A DNA stretch of 6,592 nucleotides from Fusobacteriota bacterium (GCA_003973585.1 QNYN01000044.1:1-6592); one strand, 5' to 3'. Shown: positions 1 to 6,132, counted from the first letter of the stretch. Made by a program: numbers and translations. The notes: a model not told the origin generated them from the letters alone.

Positions 1-487
1 TCCTAAAGATATAAAAATCTTAGAAGTAGAGGAAGTTGATTTAGAATTTCATTCTAGATTTTCTGCTAAAACAAGAGCGTATAAATTTATACTAACTCCT
101 AATAGAAGTGTTTTTGAAACAAGATATATAACAGAAATAAAAGATGAAATTAATGTAGAAAAATTATATGAAATAATGAAAGATTTTATAGGAGTTCATA
201 ATTTTGATAGTTTTAGGATGACAGATTGTGGTGGAAAAAATCCAGTAAGAGAAATATTAGAAATAAAATGTTCCCAAATAAAAGATGAGAAAATAGAGAT
301 TTATATAAAGGGGAATGCTTTTTTAAAAACACAAATAAGAATAATGGTTGGAAGCTCATTAGCAGTTTATTTTGGTGAAAAAGATAAAAATTATATAAAA
401 CAAAAATTAAAAGAACCAGATTCTAAAGGGGAAAAAATTATAATTGAAGGATCTGGATTGTATTTAGCTGAAATAGATTATGAGTAA
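1..487 (+). CDS. truA: tRNA pseudouridine synthase A, 5'-truncated by the window edge
   Basis: This is the C-terminal part of TruA, which converts uridines 38-40 in the tRNA anticodon stem-loop to pseudouridine in the cytoplasm. The frame is open from base 2 with no start, giving 161 visible residues against roughly 245-270 for the family, so about 60% is present. Family signatures seen are FHSRFSAKTRAYKF near the left edge (the F-H-x-R-F-S-A, R-x-Y block), MKDFIGVHNFDSF (the F-x-G-x-H-x-F block) and the C-terminal RIMVGS. The catalytic aspartate (G-R-T-D-A-G block) should lie upstream of the window. The internal ATG at 176 is not a real start, because homology continues upstream of it. The stop overlaps the first ATG of the downstream frame, and the GNAT gene follows closely, so the two are probably co-transcribed. 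The identification is firm. Confidence 0.93.
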   Translation, partial: PKDIKILEVEEVDLEFHSRFSAKTRAYKFILTPNRSVFETRYITEIKDEINVEKLYEIMKDFIGVHNFDSFRMTDCGGKNPVREILEIKCSQIKDEKIEIYIKGNAFLKTQIRIMVGSSLAVYFGEKDKNYIKQKLKEPDSKGEKIIIEGSGLYLAEIDYE

Positions 488-497
488 ATTATATTTT

Positions 498-502
498 AGG
501 AG
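498..502 (+). promoter_or_regulatory. Shine-Dalgarno site fixing the GNAT start at 510
   Basis: AGGAG lies 7 bases before the ATG at 510. The earlier in-frame ATG at 480 overlaps the end of truA and has no purine-rich site before it, so 510 is the better start. Confidence 0.75.
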
Positions 503-509
503 TTTAAAG

Positions 510-956
510 ATGAAATTTTTAGAGATAGGTCCAACAGATAAAAAATATATAAAACAAATTATTGAAATTGAAAAAGAAGCTTTTGGAGAAAATGGTGGGG
601 TAGATGAATGGATTTTAAAACCTATTATTAGGTATGGTAAAACTTATATATTACTTTTAGATGAAGAAGTAATAGGAGTAGCTGAATATATTAGAAAATT
701 TACTGGAGAAGAAGTTTTTTTATATGGGATATCAATAAAAAAAGGTTATAGAAAACATGGCTATGGAAAAAAAATCCTAAAAAAATCCATAGAAGAATTT
801 AGAAAATATAATATAAAAAAAATAACCTTAACAGTATCAGAAGAAAATTTAGAAGCTATAGAATTATATAAAAAATTAGGTTTTAAAAATCAAGAATATT
901 TAAAAGATGAATATGGAGAAGGGATAGATAGATTATTTTTTGTATTAGAGGTATAG
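510..956 (+). CDS. GNAT family N-acetyltransferase (RimI-like)
   Basis: This encodes a 148-aa protein, the usual size of a single-domain GNAT enzyme that transfers acetyl from acetyl-CoA to an amine. The acetyl-CoA pyrophosphate-binding motif A (R/Q-x-x-G-x-G/A) is visible as YRKHGYGKKIL around residues 85-95, preceded by the beta-4 strand FLYGISIKKG. Motif B follows as LTVSEENLEAIELYKKLGF, the typical N-x-x-A-x-x-L-Y-x-x-x-G-F arrangement. There is no signal peptide or membrane segment, so it should be cytosolic. The substrate cannot be read from sequence. It could be ribosomal-protein acetylation as in RimI, or a small molecule. It follows truA by 22 bases, with no terminator seen between them, which suggests shared transcription. 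The start at 510 is preferred over 480 on ribosome-site grounds. Confidence 0.85.
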   Translation: MKFLEIGPTDKKYIKQIIEIEKEAFGENGGVDEWILKPIIRYGKTYILLLDEEVIGVAEYIRKFTGEEVFLYGISIKKGYRKHGYGKKILKKSIEEFRKYNIKKITLTVSEENLEAIELYKKLGFKNQEYLKDEYGEGIDRLFFVLEV

Positions 957-969
957 TTGTATTAAAAAT

Positions 970-998
970 TTGACAAAAAAACAAAAATAATATAAAAT
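970..998 (+). promoter_or_regulatory. Sigma70-type promoter of perR
   Basis: A perfect -35 hexamer TTGACA (970-975) is followed after 17 bases by TAAAAT (993-998), a 5/6 match to the -10 consensus. Transcription would start near 1005, within the operator-like palindrome at 1004-1018. The position fits a promoter for perR and possibly the ferritin, rubrerythrin and rubredoxin genes behind it. Confidence 0.75.
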
Positions 999-1003
999 TA
1001 TAT

Positions 1004-1018
1004 TTATAATGAATACAA
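1004..1018 (+). promoter_or_regulatory. PerR-box-like operator overlapping the perR transcription start
   Basis: TTATAATGAATACAA matches the published PerR box consensus TTATAATNATTATAA at 12 of 14 specified positions, with mismatches at positions 10 and 13. It lies just downstream of the -10 element, where a bound repressor would block initiation. The next gene encodes a PerR-type protein, so negative autoregulation released by peroxide is the natural reading. In such AT-rich DNA some matches arise by chance, but the location makes this one credible. Confidence 0.65.
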
Positions 1019-1041
1019 AATTAAAAAAAGGAGCGTGAATA

Positions 1042-1464
1042 ATGGAATTAAATATAGAGAAAATGAGTTCTTTTCTAAAGAGTCATGATATAAGACCCTC
1101 TTATCAAAGGATGAAAATTTTTGAATATCTAGTAGTTAATAAAAATCATCCTACTATAGATATGATTTATAAAAGTCTTGCTCCAAAAATCCCTACATTG
1201 TCTAAAACAACAGTTTATAATACATTAAATTTATTTATAGAGAAAAAAATAGCTATAGTAATCCTAGTAGAAGAAAATGAAACTAGATACGATGCTGATA
1301 CGAGTATCCATGGGCATTTTAAATGTGAGGAATGTGGGACAGTAAAAGATCTTAATTTAGGGATGGAAAAAATAGATATACCTGAATTAACCGAATTTCA
1401 AATAAATGAACACCACCTTTACTTTAAAGGGGTATGTAAAGAATGTTTAGAATCAAATAAATAA
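1042..1464 (+). CDS. perR: PerR-type peroxide-sensing Fur family repressor
   Basis: This is a 140-aa Fur-family regulator of full length. The N-terminal winged helix (about residues 1-80) includes R-P-S-Y-Q-R-M-K and the recognition segment SKTTVYNTLNLF, and is followed by a dimerisation domain. The structural zinc site is complete: C95-x-x-C98 and C132-x-x-C135. The regulatory Fe/Mn site of Bacillus PerR (H37, D85, H91, H93, D104) aligns with H36, D84, H90, H92 and D103. Aspartate at the last position, where Fur has glutamate, is the accepted marker for PerR over Fur. The start is set by AAGGAG (1028-1033) 8 bases upstream. The protein would repress its targets in the metal-bound form and be inactivated by iron-catalysed histidine oxidation. 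A PerR-like box sits in its own promoter, and oxidative-stress genes follow directly. Confidence 0.92.
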   Translation: MELNIEKMSSFLKSHDIRPSYQRMKIFEYLVVNKNHPTIDMIYKSLAPKIPTLSKTTVYNTLNLFIEKKIAIVILVEENETRYDADTSIHGHFKCEECGTVKDLNLGMEKIDIPELTEFQINEHHLYFKGVCKECLESNK

Positions 1465-1469
1465 AAACT

Positions 1470-1496
1470 AAAAGTCTCTGAAAAGGGGCTTTTTTT
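1470..1496 (+). terminator. Rho-independent terminator or attenuator between perR and ferritin
   Basis: A 9-bp stem (1470-1478 with 1485-1493, including two G-U pairs) closes a 6-base loop and runs into seven Ts (1490-1496). The stem is only moderately stable, so partial read-through into the ferritin gene is plausible. It could lower ferritin, rubrerythrin and rubredoxin transcript relative to perR, or separate the two units. Confidence 0.75.
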
Positions 1497-1565
1497 AAAG
1501 GAAAAAATAAATAAATAAGTATACTCAATATAGGAAGATTTTTTTAATGAAGGAGGTAGTAAAAA
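1497..1565 (+). promoter_or_regulatory. Ferritin leader: weak -10 candidate and strong ribosome site
   Basis: This stretch holds short AAAT tandem units (about 1506-1518), a -10-like TATACT at 1520-1525 without a recognisable -35 at 17 bases, and a full AAGGAGGT Shine-Dalgarno site (1550-1557) 8 bases before the ferritin ATG. No second PerR box is evident. The ferritin cluster is transcribed either from this weak promoter or by read-through from perR. The ribosome site is certain and the promoter is not. Confidence 0.4.
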
Positions 1566-2081
1566 ATGGCTATGAATCAAAAAATGTTAGACACTCTAAA
1601 TGAACAAATAAACAAGGAATTATATTCAGCATATCTTTATTTATCTATGAGTGCTTATTTTACTTCTAAAAACTTACCAGGGTTTGCTAATTATATGAGA
1701 GTTCAATATCAAGAGGAAATGTCTCATGCTTTAAAGTTATTTGATTATATTGCAGAAAGAGGAGAAAGAGCAATACTTAAAGAAATAGCACAAGTGAAAA
1801 CTGAATGGGAAGGACCTATAGATGTATTTGAAGATACTTATAAACATGAGCAATTTATAACAAACTCAATTAATGAAGTTGTTGGAATAGCACATGAAGT
1901 GAAAGATTATGCAACTGTAAATATGCTACAGTGGTATATCAATGAGCAAGTAGAAGAAGAATCTCATGTGTCTGCAGTATTAGAGCAATTAAAAATGATT
2001 GATGGAAAAGGATCAGGGTTATTCATGTTAGATAGAGAAATGCAAACTAGAGTATTTGTAGATTCAACACAACAAGCATAG
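1566..2081 (+). CDS. ftnA: Bacterial non-haem ferritin
   Basis: This encodes a 171-aa ferritin of full family length that assembles into a 24-subunit cytoplasmic shell, oxidises Fe(II) and stores the ferric mineral. The ferroxidase ligands known from E. coli FtnA are present with an offset of one residue: E18, E51, H54, E95 and Q128 at the dinuclear centre, and E50, E127, E130 and E131 for the third iron site. The LQWYINEQVEEE block is diagnostic of prokaryotic FtnA. There is no haem-ligand methionine arrangement typical of bacterioferritin, and the protein is too long for Dps. The start at 1566 has a near-perfect Shine-Dalgarno site. With PerR upstream and rubrerythrin downstream, its role is limiting free iron that would otherwise drive Fenton chemistry. 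Confidence 0.94.
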   Translation: MAMNQKMLDTLNEQINKELYSAYLYLSMSAYFTSKNLPGFANYMRVQYQEEMSHALKLFDYIAERGERAILKEIAQVKTEWEGPIDVFEDTYKHEQFITNSINEVVGIAHEVKDYATVNMLQWYINEQVEEESHVSAVLEQLKMIDGKGSGLFMLDREMQTRVFVDSTQQA

Positions 2082-2119
2082 TTTGTTAATAAAAATAAAA
2101 TTTAATATGAGGAGAGATT

Positions 2120-2692
2120 ATGACTATAAAGGGAACAGAAACAGAGAAAAATTTATTGAAGTCATTTGCAGGAGAATCGCAAGCTACTAATAGATATAAA
2201 TTATATGCTAAACAAGCCAAAAAAGAGGGATTTATTCAAATCTCTGAATTCTTTTTAGAAACAGCAGATAATGAAATTCAACATGCTAAAAGATTCTTTA
2301 GATTTTTAGAAGGTGGAGATGTAGAAATTACAGCAATATATCCTACTAATCAAGTAGGAACTACTATTGAAAATTTAAAAAATGCTGCAGGTGGAGAAAA
2401 TGAGGAATGGACAGAACTATACCCTCAATTTGCAGAAACAGCTGAAAAAGAAGGATTTCCTGAAATAGCAGCAGCATATAAACTTATTGCAACAATAGAA
2501 AAAGAACATGAAGATAGATATTTAAAATTATTAAAAAATATAGAAAATGAAAAAGTTTTTGAAAAAGATGATGTTGTAAGATGGAAATGTAGAAACTGTG
2601 GATTTGTACATGAAGGAGAAAAAGCTTTAGATAAATGTCCTGCTTGTTTACATCCACAAGGATATTTTGAAGTTAAAGAAAAAAATTATTAA
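2120..2692 (+). CDS. rbr: Rubrerythrin (peroxide reductase)
   Basis: This is a 190-aa classical rubrerythrin, an NADH-linked (via rubredoxin) reductase of hydrogen peroxide in anaerobes. The N-terminal four-helix ferritin-like domain (about residues 1-145) carries the di-iron ligands: E19 in F-A-G-E-S, the first ExxH (E52, H55), E93 and E96 in the G-E-N-E-E-W loop, and a second ExxH (E127, H130). The C-terminal rubredoxin-like domain has C157-x-x-C160 and C173-x-x-C176 for a mononuclear Fe(Cys)4 site. The loop glutamate pair is a feature of peroxidase-active rubrerythrins. It begins 38 bases after ferritin with GAGGAG at 2109-2114, and no terminator intervenes, so the two are co-transcribed. 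Rubrerythrins are known PerR targets in clostridia, consistent with this context. It is cytoplasmic. Confidence 0.95.
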   Translation: MTIKGTETEKNLLKSFAGESQATNRYKLYAKQAKKEGFIQISEFFLETADNEIQHAKRFFRFLEGGDVEITAIYPTNQVGTTIENLKNAAGGENEEWTELYPQFAETAEKEGFPEIAAAYKLIATIEKEHEDRYLKLLKNIENEKVFEKDDVVRWKCRNCGFVHEGEKALDKCPACLHPQGYFEVKEKNY

Positions 2693-2721
2693 TAGCTTAT
2701 TAAAATTATGGAGGGATATTT

Positions 2722-2880
2722 ATGGAAAAATGGTTATGTGTAGTATGTGGATATGTTTATGATCCAGAAGTAGGAGATCCTGATTCAGGAGTAGCACCAG
2801 GAACAAAATGGGAAGATGTACCAGAAGATTGGATTTGTCCATTATGTGCAGTTGGAAAAGATCAATTTGAAAAAATGTAA
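2722..2880 (+). CDS. Rubredoxin, 52 aa
   Basis: This small gene encodes a canonical 52-residue rubredoxin, a one-electron carrier with one iron held by four cysteines. The cysteines are C6-x-x-C9-G-Y and C39-P-L-C42. The conserved aromatic and loop residues are present: W4, Y11, Y13-D-P, G18-D-P, G24, P27-G and W37. The ATG is preceded by GGAGGG six bases upstream. It lies 29 bases after rubrerythrin, its usual physiological electron acceptor, so together they form a complete peroxide-reducing branch, lacking only an NADH:rubredoxin reductase, which is not encoded here. The length and spacing are exactly those of free-standing rubredoxins. Confidence 0.96.
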   Translation: MEKWLCVVCGYVYDPEVGDPDSGVAPGTKWEDVPEDWICPLCAVGKDQFEKM

Positions 2881-2888
2881 AAAATAAA

Positions 2889-2919
2889 AAAAGGAGAATT
2901 TCACTGAGATTCTCCTTTT
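2889..2919 (+). terminator. Bidirectional terminator between convergent operons
   Basis: A perfect 11-bp stem (2889-2899 with 2909-2919) has a 9-base loop. The stem ends in a T-run on the plus strand, and the complementary A-rich stretch upstream (2881-2892) supplies the U-tract for the minus strand. It lies 8 bases after the rubredoxin stop and 14 bases beyond the stop of the minus-strand zinc-ribbon gene, so it can end both operons. Confidence 0.9.
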
Positions 2920-2933
2920 CTATTGGTTTAGTT

Positions 2934-3176
2934 TTAGTAATCTATTCCTGCTGCCATGATATTATTTATATCAAAGGCATGGCAAGGAGTAACTCCATAT
3001 ACCATTCCACAATGAGGACATTTATATTCCATAGTAACCATTGTAATTTGCTCACCACAGTTGTGACACTCAAATACAGCAGGTACTGGCATAGGTTGAA
3101 CATTAAACCCCATCATTCTTACTTTATCTACTACTTGCTTTCCATCTTCAAAACTTCCGTTACATCCATCGTGCAT
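2934..3176 (-). CDS. 80-aa zinc-ribbon-like protein, last gene of the minus-strand operon
   Basis: I do not recognise a named family. The protein has two CxxC knuckles, C37-H-N-C40-G and C53-P-H-C56-G, spaced 12 residues apart. This is the signature of a zinc ribbon or rubredoxin-like metal site. Two further cysteines flank them, C5 in M-H-D-G-C and C65 in P-C-H, with histidines at H2, H38, H55 and H66. There is no signal peptide or membrane segment. It begins 12 bases after the ABC-ATPase stop, with GGAGG immediately after that stop codon and 7 bases before the ATG, so translation is linked to the operon. In context it may be a metal-binding adaptor, metallochaperone or small electron carrier for the three upstream proteins. 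The gene call is firm. The function is inference only. Confidence 0.8.
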   Translation of the reverse strand: MHDGCNGSFEDGKQVVDKVRMMGFNVQPMPVPAVFECHNCGEQITMVTMEYKCPHCGMVYGVTPCHAFDINNIMAAGIDY

Positions 3177-3188
3177 ATTTTTTCCTCC

Positions 3189-4220
3189 TTAATTATGTGT
3201 AATTGTAAAATTTGCTTCTAATTTATGACCATATCTTAATTTTGTTCTCATTCCTAGTATTACATTATCTAAAGCTTCTAATTTACTTAAAATAGATTTT
3301 TCTTCAGCTGAAACTTCCATTACCTTATCTATTCCACCATTACTAATGATGATTCTTTTATCTCCCATAAGGGCAAGAATAGGATCGTGAGTAGCCATAA
3401 GAACTATTTTCTCTTCTCCTACTAATAAATCTAAAGCTTTTTTTCTATCAATTCCAGCATTTTCTATTTCATCAATAAGAACAATTGGAGATTTACTAAG
3501 AATTGCTACATCGGCAATCATAAGAGCTCTCGATTGTCCTCCACTAAGACTAGTAATAGGAGTAGTTAATTTAAATTTTTCTCCTGCTAATTCATTTGCT
3601 TTATTAAAAATATTTTCTATAACTTCAGCTTCATTTTCTACCATTCTACTTTTTGCATGAAGTTCGATAAATTCTTCTACACTAAGGTCCATTACAAAGT
3701 TCATATTTTGAGATAATTGAGCTACTAATTTATTTCCACTAGAAAATCTAGTTTCGATATCAAGAGGTTTACCGTCGATTAAAATAACTCTTTCAGTAGG
3801 AGTATCAGCATTAGCTCCCCACTCGATGTCTGCTAAAAGTCTACTTTTTCCACTACCAGTAGGACCTACAATAGCAATAATTTCCCCTTTATGAATAGTT
3901 AATTCTTCAAAAGTTTCTCTTTCTTTAAACTTATTAAATCCAGGTTTTATAGTAATACTTTGAACTCCTTTATCTTCTGTTACTCCTAAAAAATCTATCA
4001 TTTGATTAGTATAAACAATAAATGATTCTATTAATTCTTCAGGAATAATAGCCTTTTCCTCAAGAGTTTCTTCATCTAAAAGATTTAAGTGGGCAATAAG
4101 TGTTGTATCTTTTGCATCTTCAATATCTATAAGGTGATCAGTTAAAAAATCCTCAATAAAAGGATAAAGTTCTATAAGTTCAGCAACTTTTTTTTCTTCT
4201 ACTATTTTAATATCTATCAT
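3189..4220 (-). CDS. Soluble ABC-type ATPase with N-terminal DUF1858-like domain
   Basis: This 343-aa protein has a complete ATP-binding cassette: Walker A GPTGSGKS (residues 119-126), a Q-loop region around 168-171, signature LSGGQ (225-229), Walker B IVLIDE (246-251) and H-loop histidine H278 in ATHD. The first about 75 residues form a separate helical domain (V-A-E-L-I-E-L-Y-P and onward) resembling the DUF1858-like N-terminus of the substrate-binding-type protein in the same operon. A tail after about residue 300 includes RTKLRYGHKLE. No membrane segment is present and no permease gene is adjacent, so it may not be a transporter subunit. Non-transport ABC ATPases are known, for example AtwA for methyl-coenzyme M reductase activation and SufC for Fe-S assembly. 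The start codon overlaps the upstream stop by one base (TAATG), with GGAGG 7 bases before it. Annotation as an import ATPase would be the standard alternative. Confidence 0.85.
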   Translation of the reverse strand: MIDIKIVEEKKVAELIELYPFIEDFLTDHLIDIEDAKDTTLIAHLNLLDEETLEEKAIIPEELIESFIVYTNQMIDFLGVTEDKGVQSITIKPGFNKFKERETFEELTIHKGEIIAIVGPTGSGKSRLLADIEWGANADTPTERVILIDGKPLDIETRFSSGNKLVAQLSQNMNFVMDLSVEEFIELHAKSRMVENEAEVIENIFNKANELAGEKFKLTTPITSLSGGQSRALMIADVAILSKSPIVLIDEIENAGIDRKKALDLLVGEEKIVLMATHDPILALMGDKRIIISNGGIDKVMEVSAEEKSILSKLEALDNVILGMRTKLRYGHKLEANFTITHN

Positions 4221-4915
4221 TATTTATCCTCCAAATCTATTTTTCTCACATTTCCCATTTGATGTTCTTCACCAATTCTAGTTTCTCCTAAACAATAAGA
4301 ACATAAAGCTGAAGGCATAGAAAATCTTAATTTTTTCCCTTTTAAAGTTGTTAATTCTTCGTTTTTACCATAAATAAGTGTTGAAAATTCATAAGCTCCT
4401 TGACCTGTTAATCCATTAACATGCATAGTGATAGCACGAGGATTTACCGAAGTAACCCTTGACATAAATACTTCCCTTTCAGCTTGAGAGACGATATCTC
4501 CCTTTGTAATAACTACTATATCAGCAGTTTTCAACATAGGACCGATTTTTTTAGGAGTATTAATTCCACTTAAATTATCAATTACACAGATAGCCTTTAT
4601 ATCTTGGATATAAGGTGAACATCTATTACATAATCCAGCACTTTCTGTAATAAGTAAATCTAACCCTTGTTTTATTCCCCATTGAGTTACTTCTTCTATA
4701 TTACTTACGAAATAATGATCGGGACAAAGTGATGCAGAGAGTCCTTTTTTTACAGGAACCCCTATTTTCTCATATAAAATATCATCGTCTGTATATAGAC
4801 AGTCAAATTTTACAACTCCTACTTTTACCCCTCTAGATTTTAAATTTTCTATTGTTTTTAATATTAATGCAGTCTTCCCTGATGAGGGAGGACCAGATAC
4901 AGTTATTAAATTCAT
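4220..4915 (-). CDS. HypB/UreG-like P-loop NTPase with cysteine motifs, putative metallochaperone
   Basis: This 231-aa protein resembles the SIMIBI-class G3E GTPases (HypB, UreG, CobW) that power metal insertion into enzymes. Seen are Walker A GPPSSGKT (residues 8-15), a D38-C-L-Y-T-D-D switch-like stretch, a Walker B-like LLITESAG (87-94) followed directly by C96-x-x-C99, then CVIDNLSG and TKGD (137-140) in place of the canonical N/T-K-x-D. Extra cysteines are C64-P-D-H, and a C-terminal C205-S-Y-C208-L-G followed by H218-Q-M-G. The cysteines beside the nucleotide site recall the metal-binding CPH/CxxC motifs of UreG, HypB and CobW. The start at 4915 is chosen because GAGGAGG lies 9 bases upstream and no homology precedes it. 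It begins one base after the stop of the upstream gene. GTP versus ATP specificity and the metal are not determinable here. Confidence 0.82.
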   Translation of the reverse strand: MNLITVSGPPSSGKTALILKTIENLKSRGVKVGVVKFDCLYTDDDILYEKIGVPVKKGLSASLCPDHYFVSNIEEVTQWGIKQGLDLLITESAGLCNRCSPYIQDIKAICVIDNLSGINTPKKIGPMLKTADIVVITKGDIVSQAEREVFMSRVTSVNPRAITMHVNGLTGQGAYEFSTLIYGKNEELTTLKGKKLRFSMPSALCSYCLGETRIGEEHQMGNVRKIDLEDK

Positions 4916-4916
4916 C

Positions 4917-6125
4917 TTACTTTGCCTCCTCAAAAAATAATTTTTCACAGTGTTTTAATATTTTACCAATATCGTTATTTTTTATATAATCCCATCCTAC
5001 CCACATAAATGTTTTATCTCCTAAATTATTGTCAACATTAGGATTTACAGTAGGGAATAATCCTTGATGAGATAAAATTTTTCCAATTTCTTCTCCAGCA
5101 AAAAAGTCTACTAAAGGTTTTAAAGCTTTTTCTTTTGACTTTTTAGTAAGCATAAAGATTGGAGATAAAGCTGCTCCATCTTCAGGCCATTGTGCTACCA
5201 TTGGTCCACCTTGTCCTGTCATCTTTGTAAAGAAATACGGCATAATAGTAACTGCAGGTACATTTACTTTTAATTTATCAGATTTTACCATTTGTGAAGG
5301 ATGCATATTTTGTAGTAGAGTTTTTCCTAATTTTCTTACACCATCTTCACCATAATTCTTATAAATACTAATTAATATAGCGTTAAATAAGTCAAAATCA
5401 GAAATAGGTAAACTAACTGAATTTTCAAATTCAGGTTTTAATAAATCAGCCCACGATTTTGGAAATGGACGATCTCCTAAAGCATCTGTATTTACTAAAA
5501 ATACTGCTGGAACTACTGCTAACATAGAATAATCACCATCTGGATCTTGAAGTGAAATATTTTCATTGTTAAAGTCTTTATTATATTCAGTCATTCCTGT
5601 AATATCTTTAAAAATTCCCTCTTGTTTAAATTTCCCCATAAGTTCATCTTCGAAAAATAAATCAAATCCAGCTGAAATAAACATATCTGCTAATTTTTCT
5701 GGATGGTTAGCTTTTATAACATCTTCTTTTAGCCAGTCTAGACCACTAGAAGCAGCTTTTAATTCATGATTTATTTTCATTCCTGTTTCAGCTTGGAATT
5801 TTTTTAATCCTTCTAATAATGGATTTTTAACTGGACAAGGTAAAAGCCCCATTACAGATACAGCATCTTCATTTTTAATATTTTTATTAAGATTAACATC
5901 TTCAGAATTTCTATCTTGATCAACCATATCATTTAATAATTCTACAAATGTATCTACATTTATTTTTTTTGTTTCAAGAGCTTTTTGTAGAGTTATTTTT
6001 CCAATTGTATTAAGTAATGTTTTGTTATCTAAACCTTTAAACCCTTTTGAATTGAAAAAATCAATTGTTTCAGGATAAGTTGTAACAATTTCTTTTAGAG
6101 TCATTTCTTTGTTAATATATTTCAT
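4917..6125 (-). CDS. Cytoplasmic-looking ABC substrate-binding-fold protein with N-terminal DUF1858-like domain
   Basis: This is a 402-aa, two-part protein. Residues 1-70 form a helical domain that reads like DUF1858 (M-T-L-K-E-I-V-x-x-Y-P-E near the start, and I-T-L-Q-K-A-L then I-N-V-D-T-F-V-E-L-L-N at its end). A polar linker (about 70-88) leads to a region (89-402) resembling iron(III)/AfuA-type solute-binding proteins, including VPAVFLVNTDALGDRPFPKS, W225-A-D-L-L-K-P-E-F and late L-F-P-T-V-N-P. The usual signal peptide or lipobox is absent: the N-terminus is charged and the binding domain starts inside the chain at GLLPCPVKNPL, with a conserved-looking C97. It should therefore stay in the cytoplasm. 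It is the first gene of the operon. GAGGTG 7 bases upstream selects ATG 6125. The in-frame TTG at 6140 overlaps that site and is rejected. The ligand is unknown. An iron, other metal or oxyanion binder is an inference from the fold. Confidence 0.82.
   Translation of the reverse strand: MKYINKEMTLKEIVTTYPETIDFFNSKGFKGLDNKTLLNTIGKITLQKALETKKINVDTFVELLNDMVDQDRNSEDVNLNKNIKNEDAVSVMGLLPCPVKNPLLEGLKKFQAETGMKINHELKAASSGLDWLKEDVIKANHPEKLADMFISAGFDLFFEDELMGKFKQEGIFKDITGMTEYNKDFNNENISLQDPDGDYSMLAVVPAVFLVNTDALGDRPFPKSWADLLKPEFENSVSLPISDFDLFNAILISIYKNYGEDGVRKLGKTLLQNMHPSQMVKSDKLKVNVPAVTIMPYFFTKMTGQGGPMVAQWPEDGAALSPIFMLTKKSKEKALKPLVDFFAGEEIGKILSHQGLFPTVNPNVDNNLGDKTFMWVGWDYIKNNDIGKILKHCEKLFFEEAK
4925..4931 (-). 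promoter_or_regulatory. Shine-Dalgarno site fixing the NTPase start at 4915
   Basis: GAGGAGG lies inside the last codons of the upstream gene, 9 bases before the ATG at 4915-4913. The longer alternative beginning at a GTG at 4948 would add 11 residues that precede the family's usual start and would overlap the upstream gene by 32 bases. Confidence 0.8.
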
Positions 6126-6132
6126 TAGTTCC

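Noticed and set aside
480..509. Earlier in-frame ATG for the GNAT gene at 480
   Set aside because: It has no Shine-Dalgarno site, overlaps truA, and adds residues that precede the GNAT fold. ATG 510 has AGGAG at 7 bases.
2979..3221. Plus-strand open frame of 80 codons
   Set aside because: It lies antisense to the zinc-ribbon gene and the end of the ABC ATPase, has no ribosome site and no recognisable motif. The minus-strand genes explain the region.
3189..4220. Calling the ABC ATPase an iron(III) importer subunit (FbpC-like)
   Set aside because: No permease and no exported binding protein are encoded, and the ATPase carries an extra N-terminal domain. Transport is not supported by this window, though it cannot be excluded if a permease lies elsewhere.
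4916..4948. Longer NTPase start at a GTG (4948)
   Set aside because: It would overlap the upstream gene by 32 bases and add a basic segment before the conserved first beta strand. ATG 4915 has a strong ribosome site.
5566..5769. Plus-strand open frame of 67 codons
   Set aside because: It is an antisense shadow inside the binding-fold gene, with no ribosome site and biased serine/leucine content from complementary codons.
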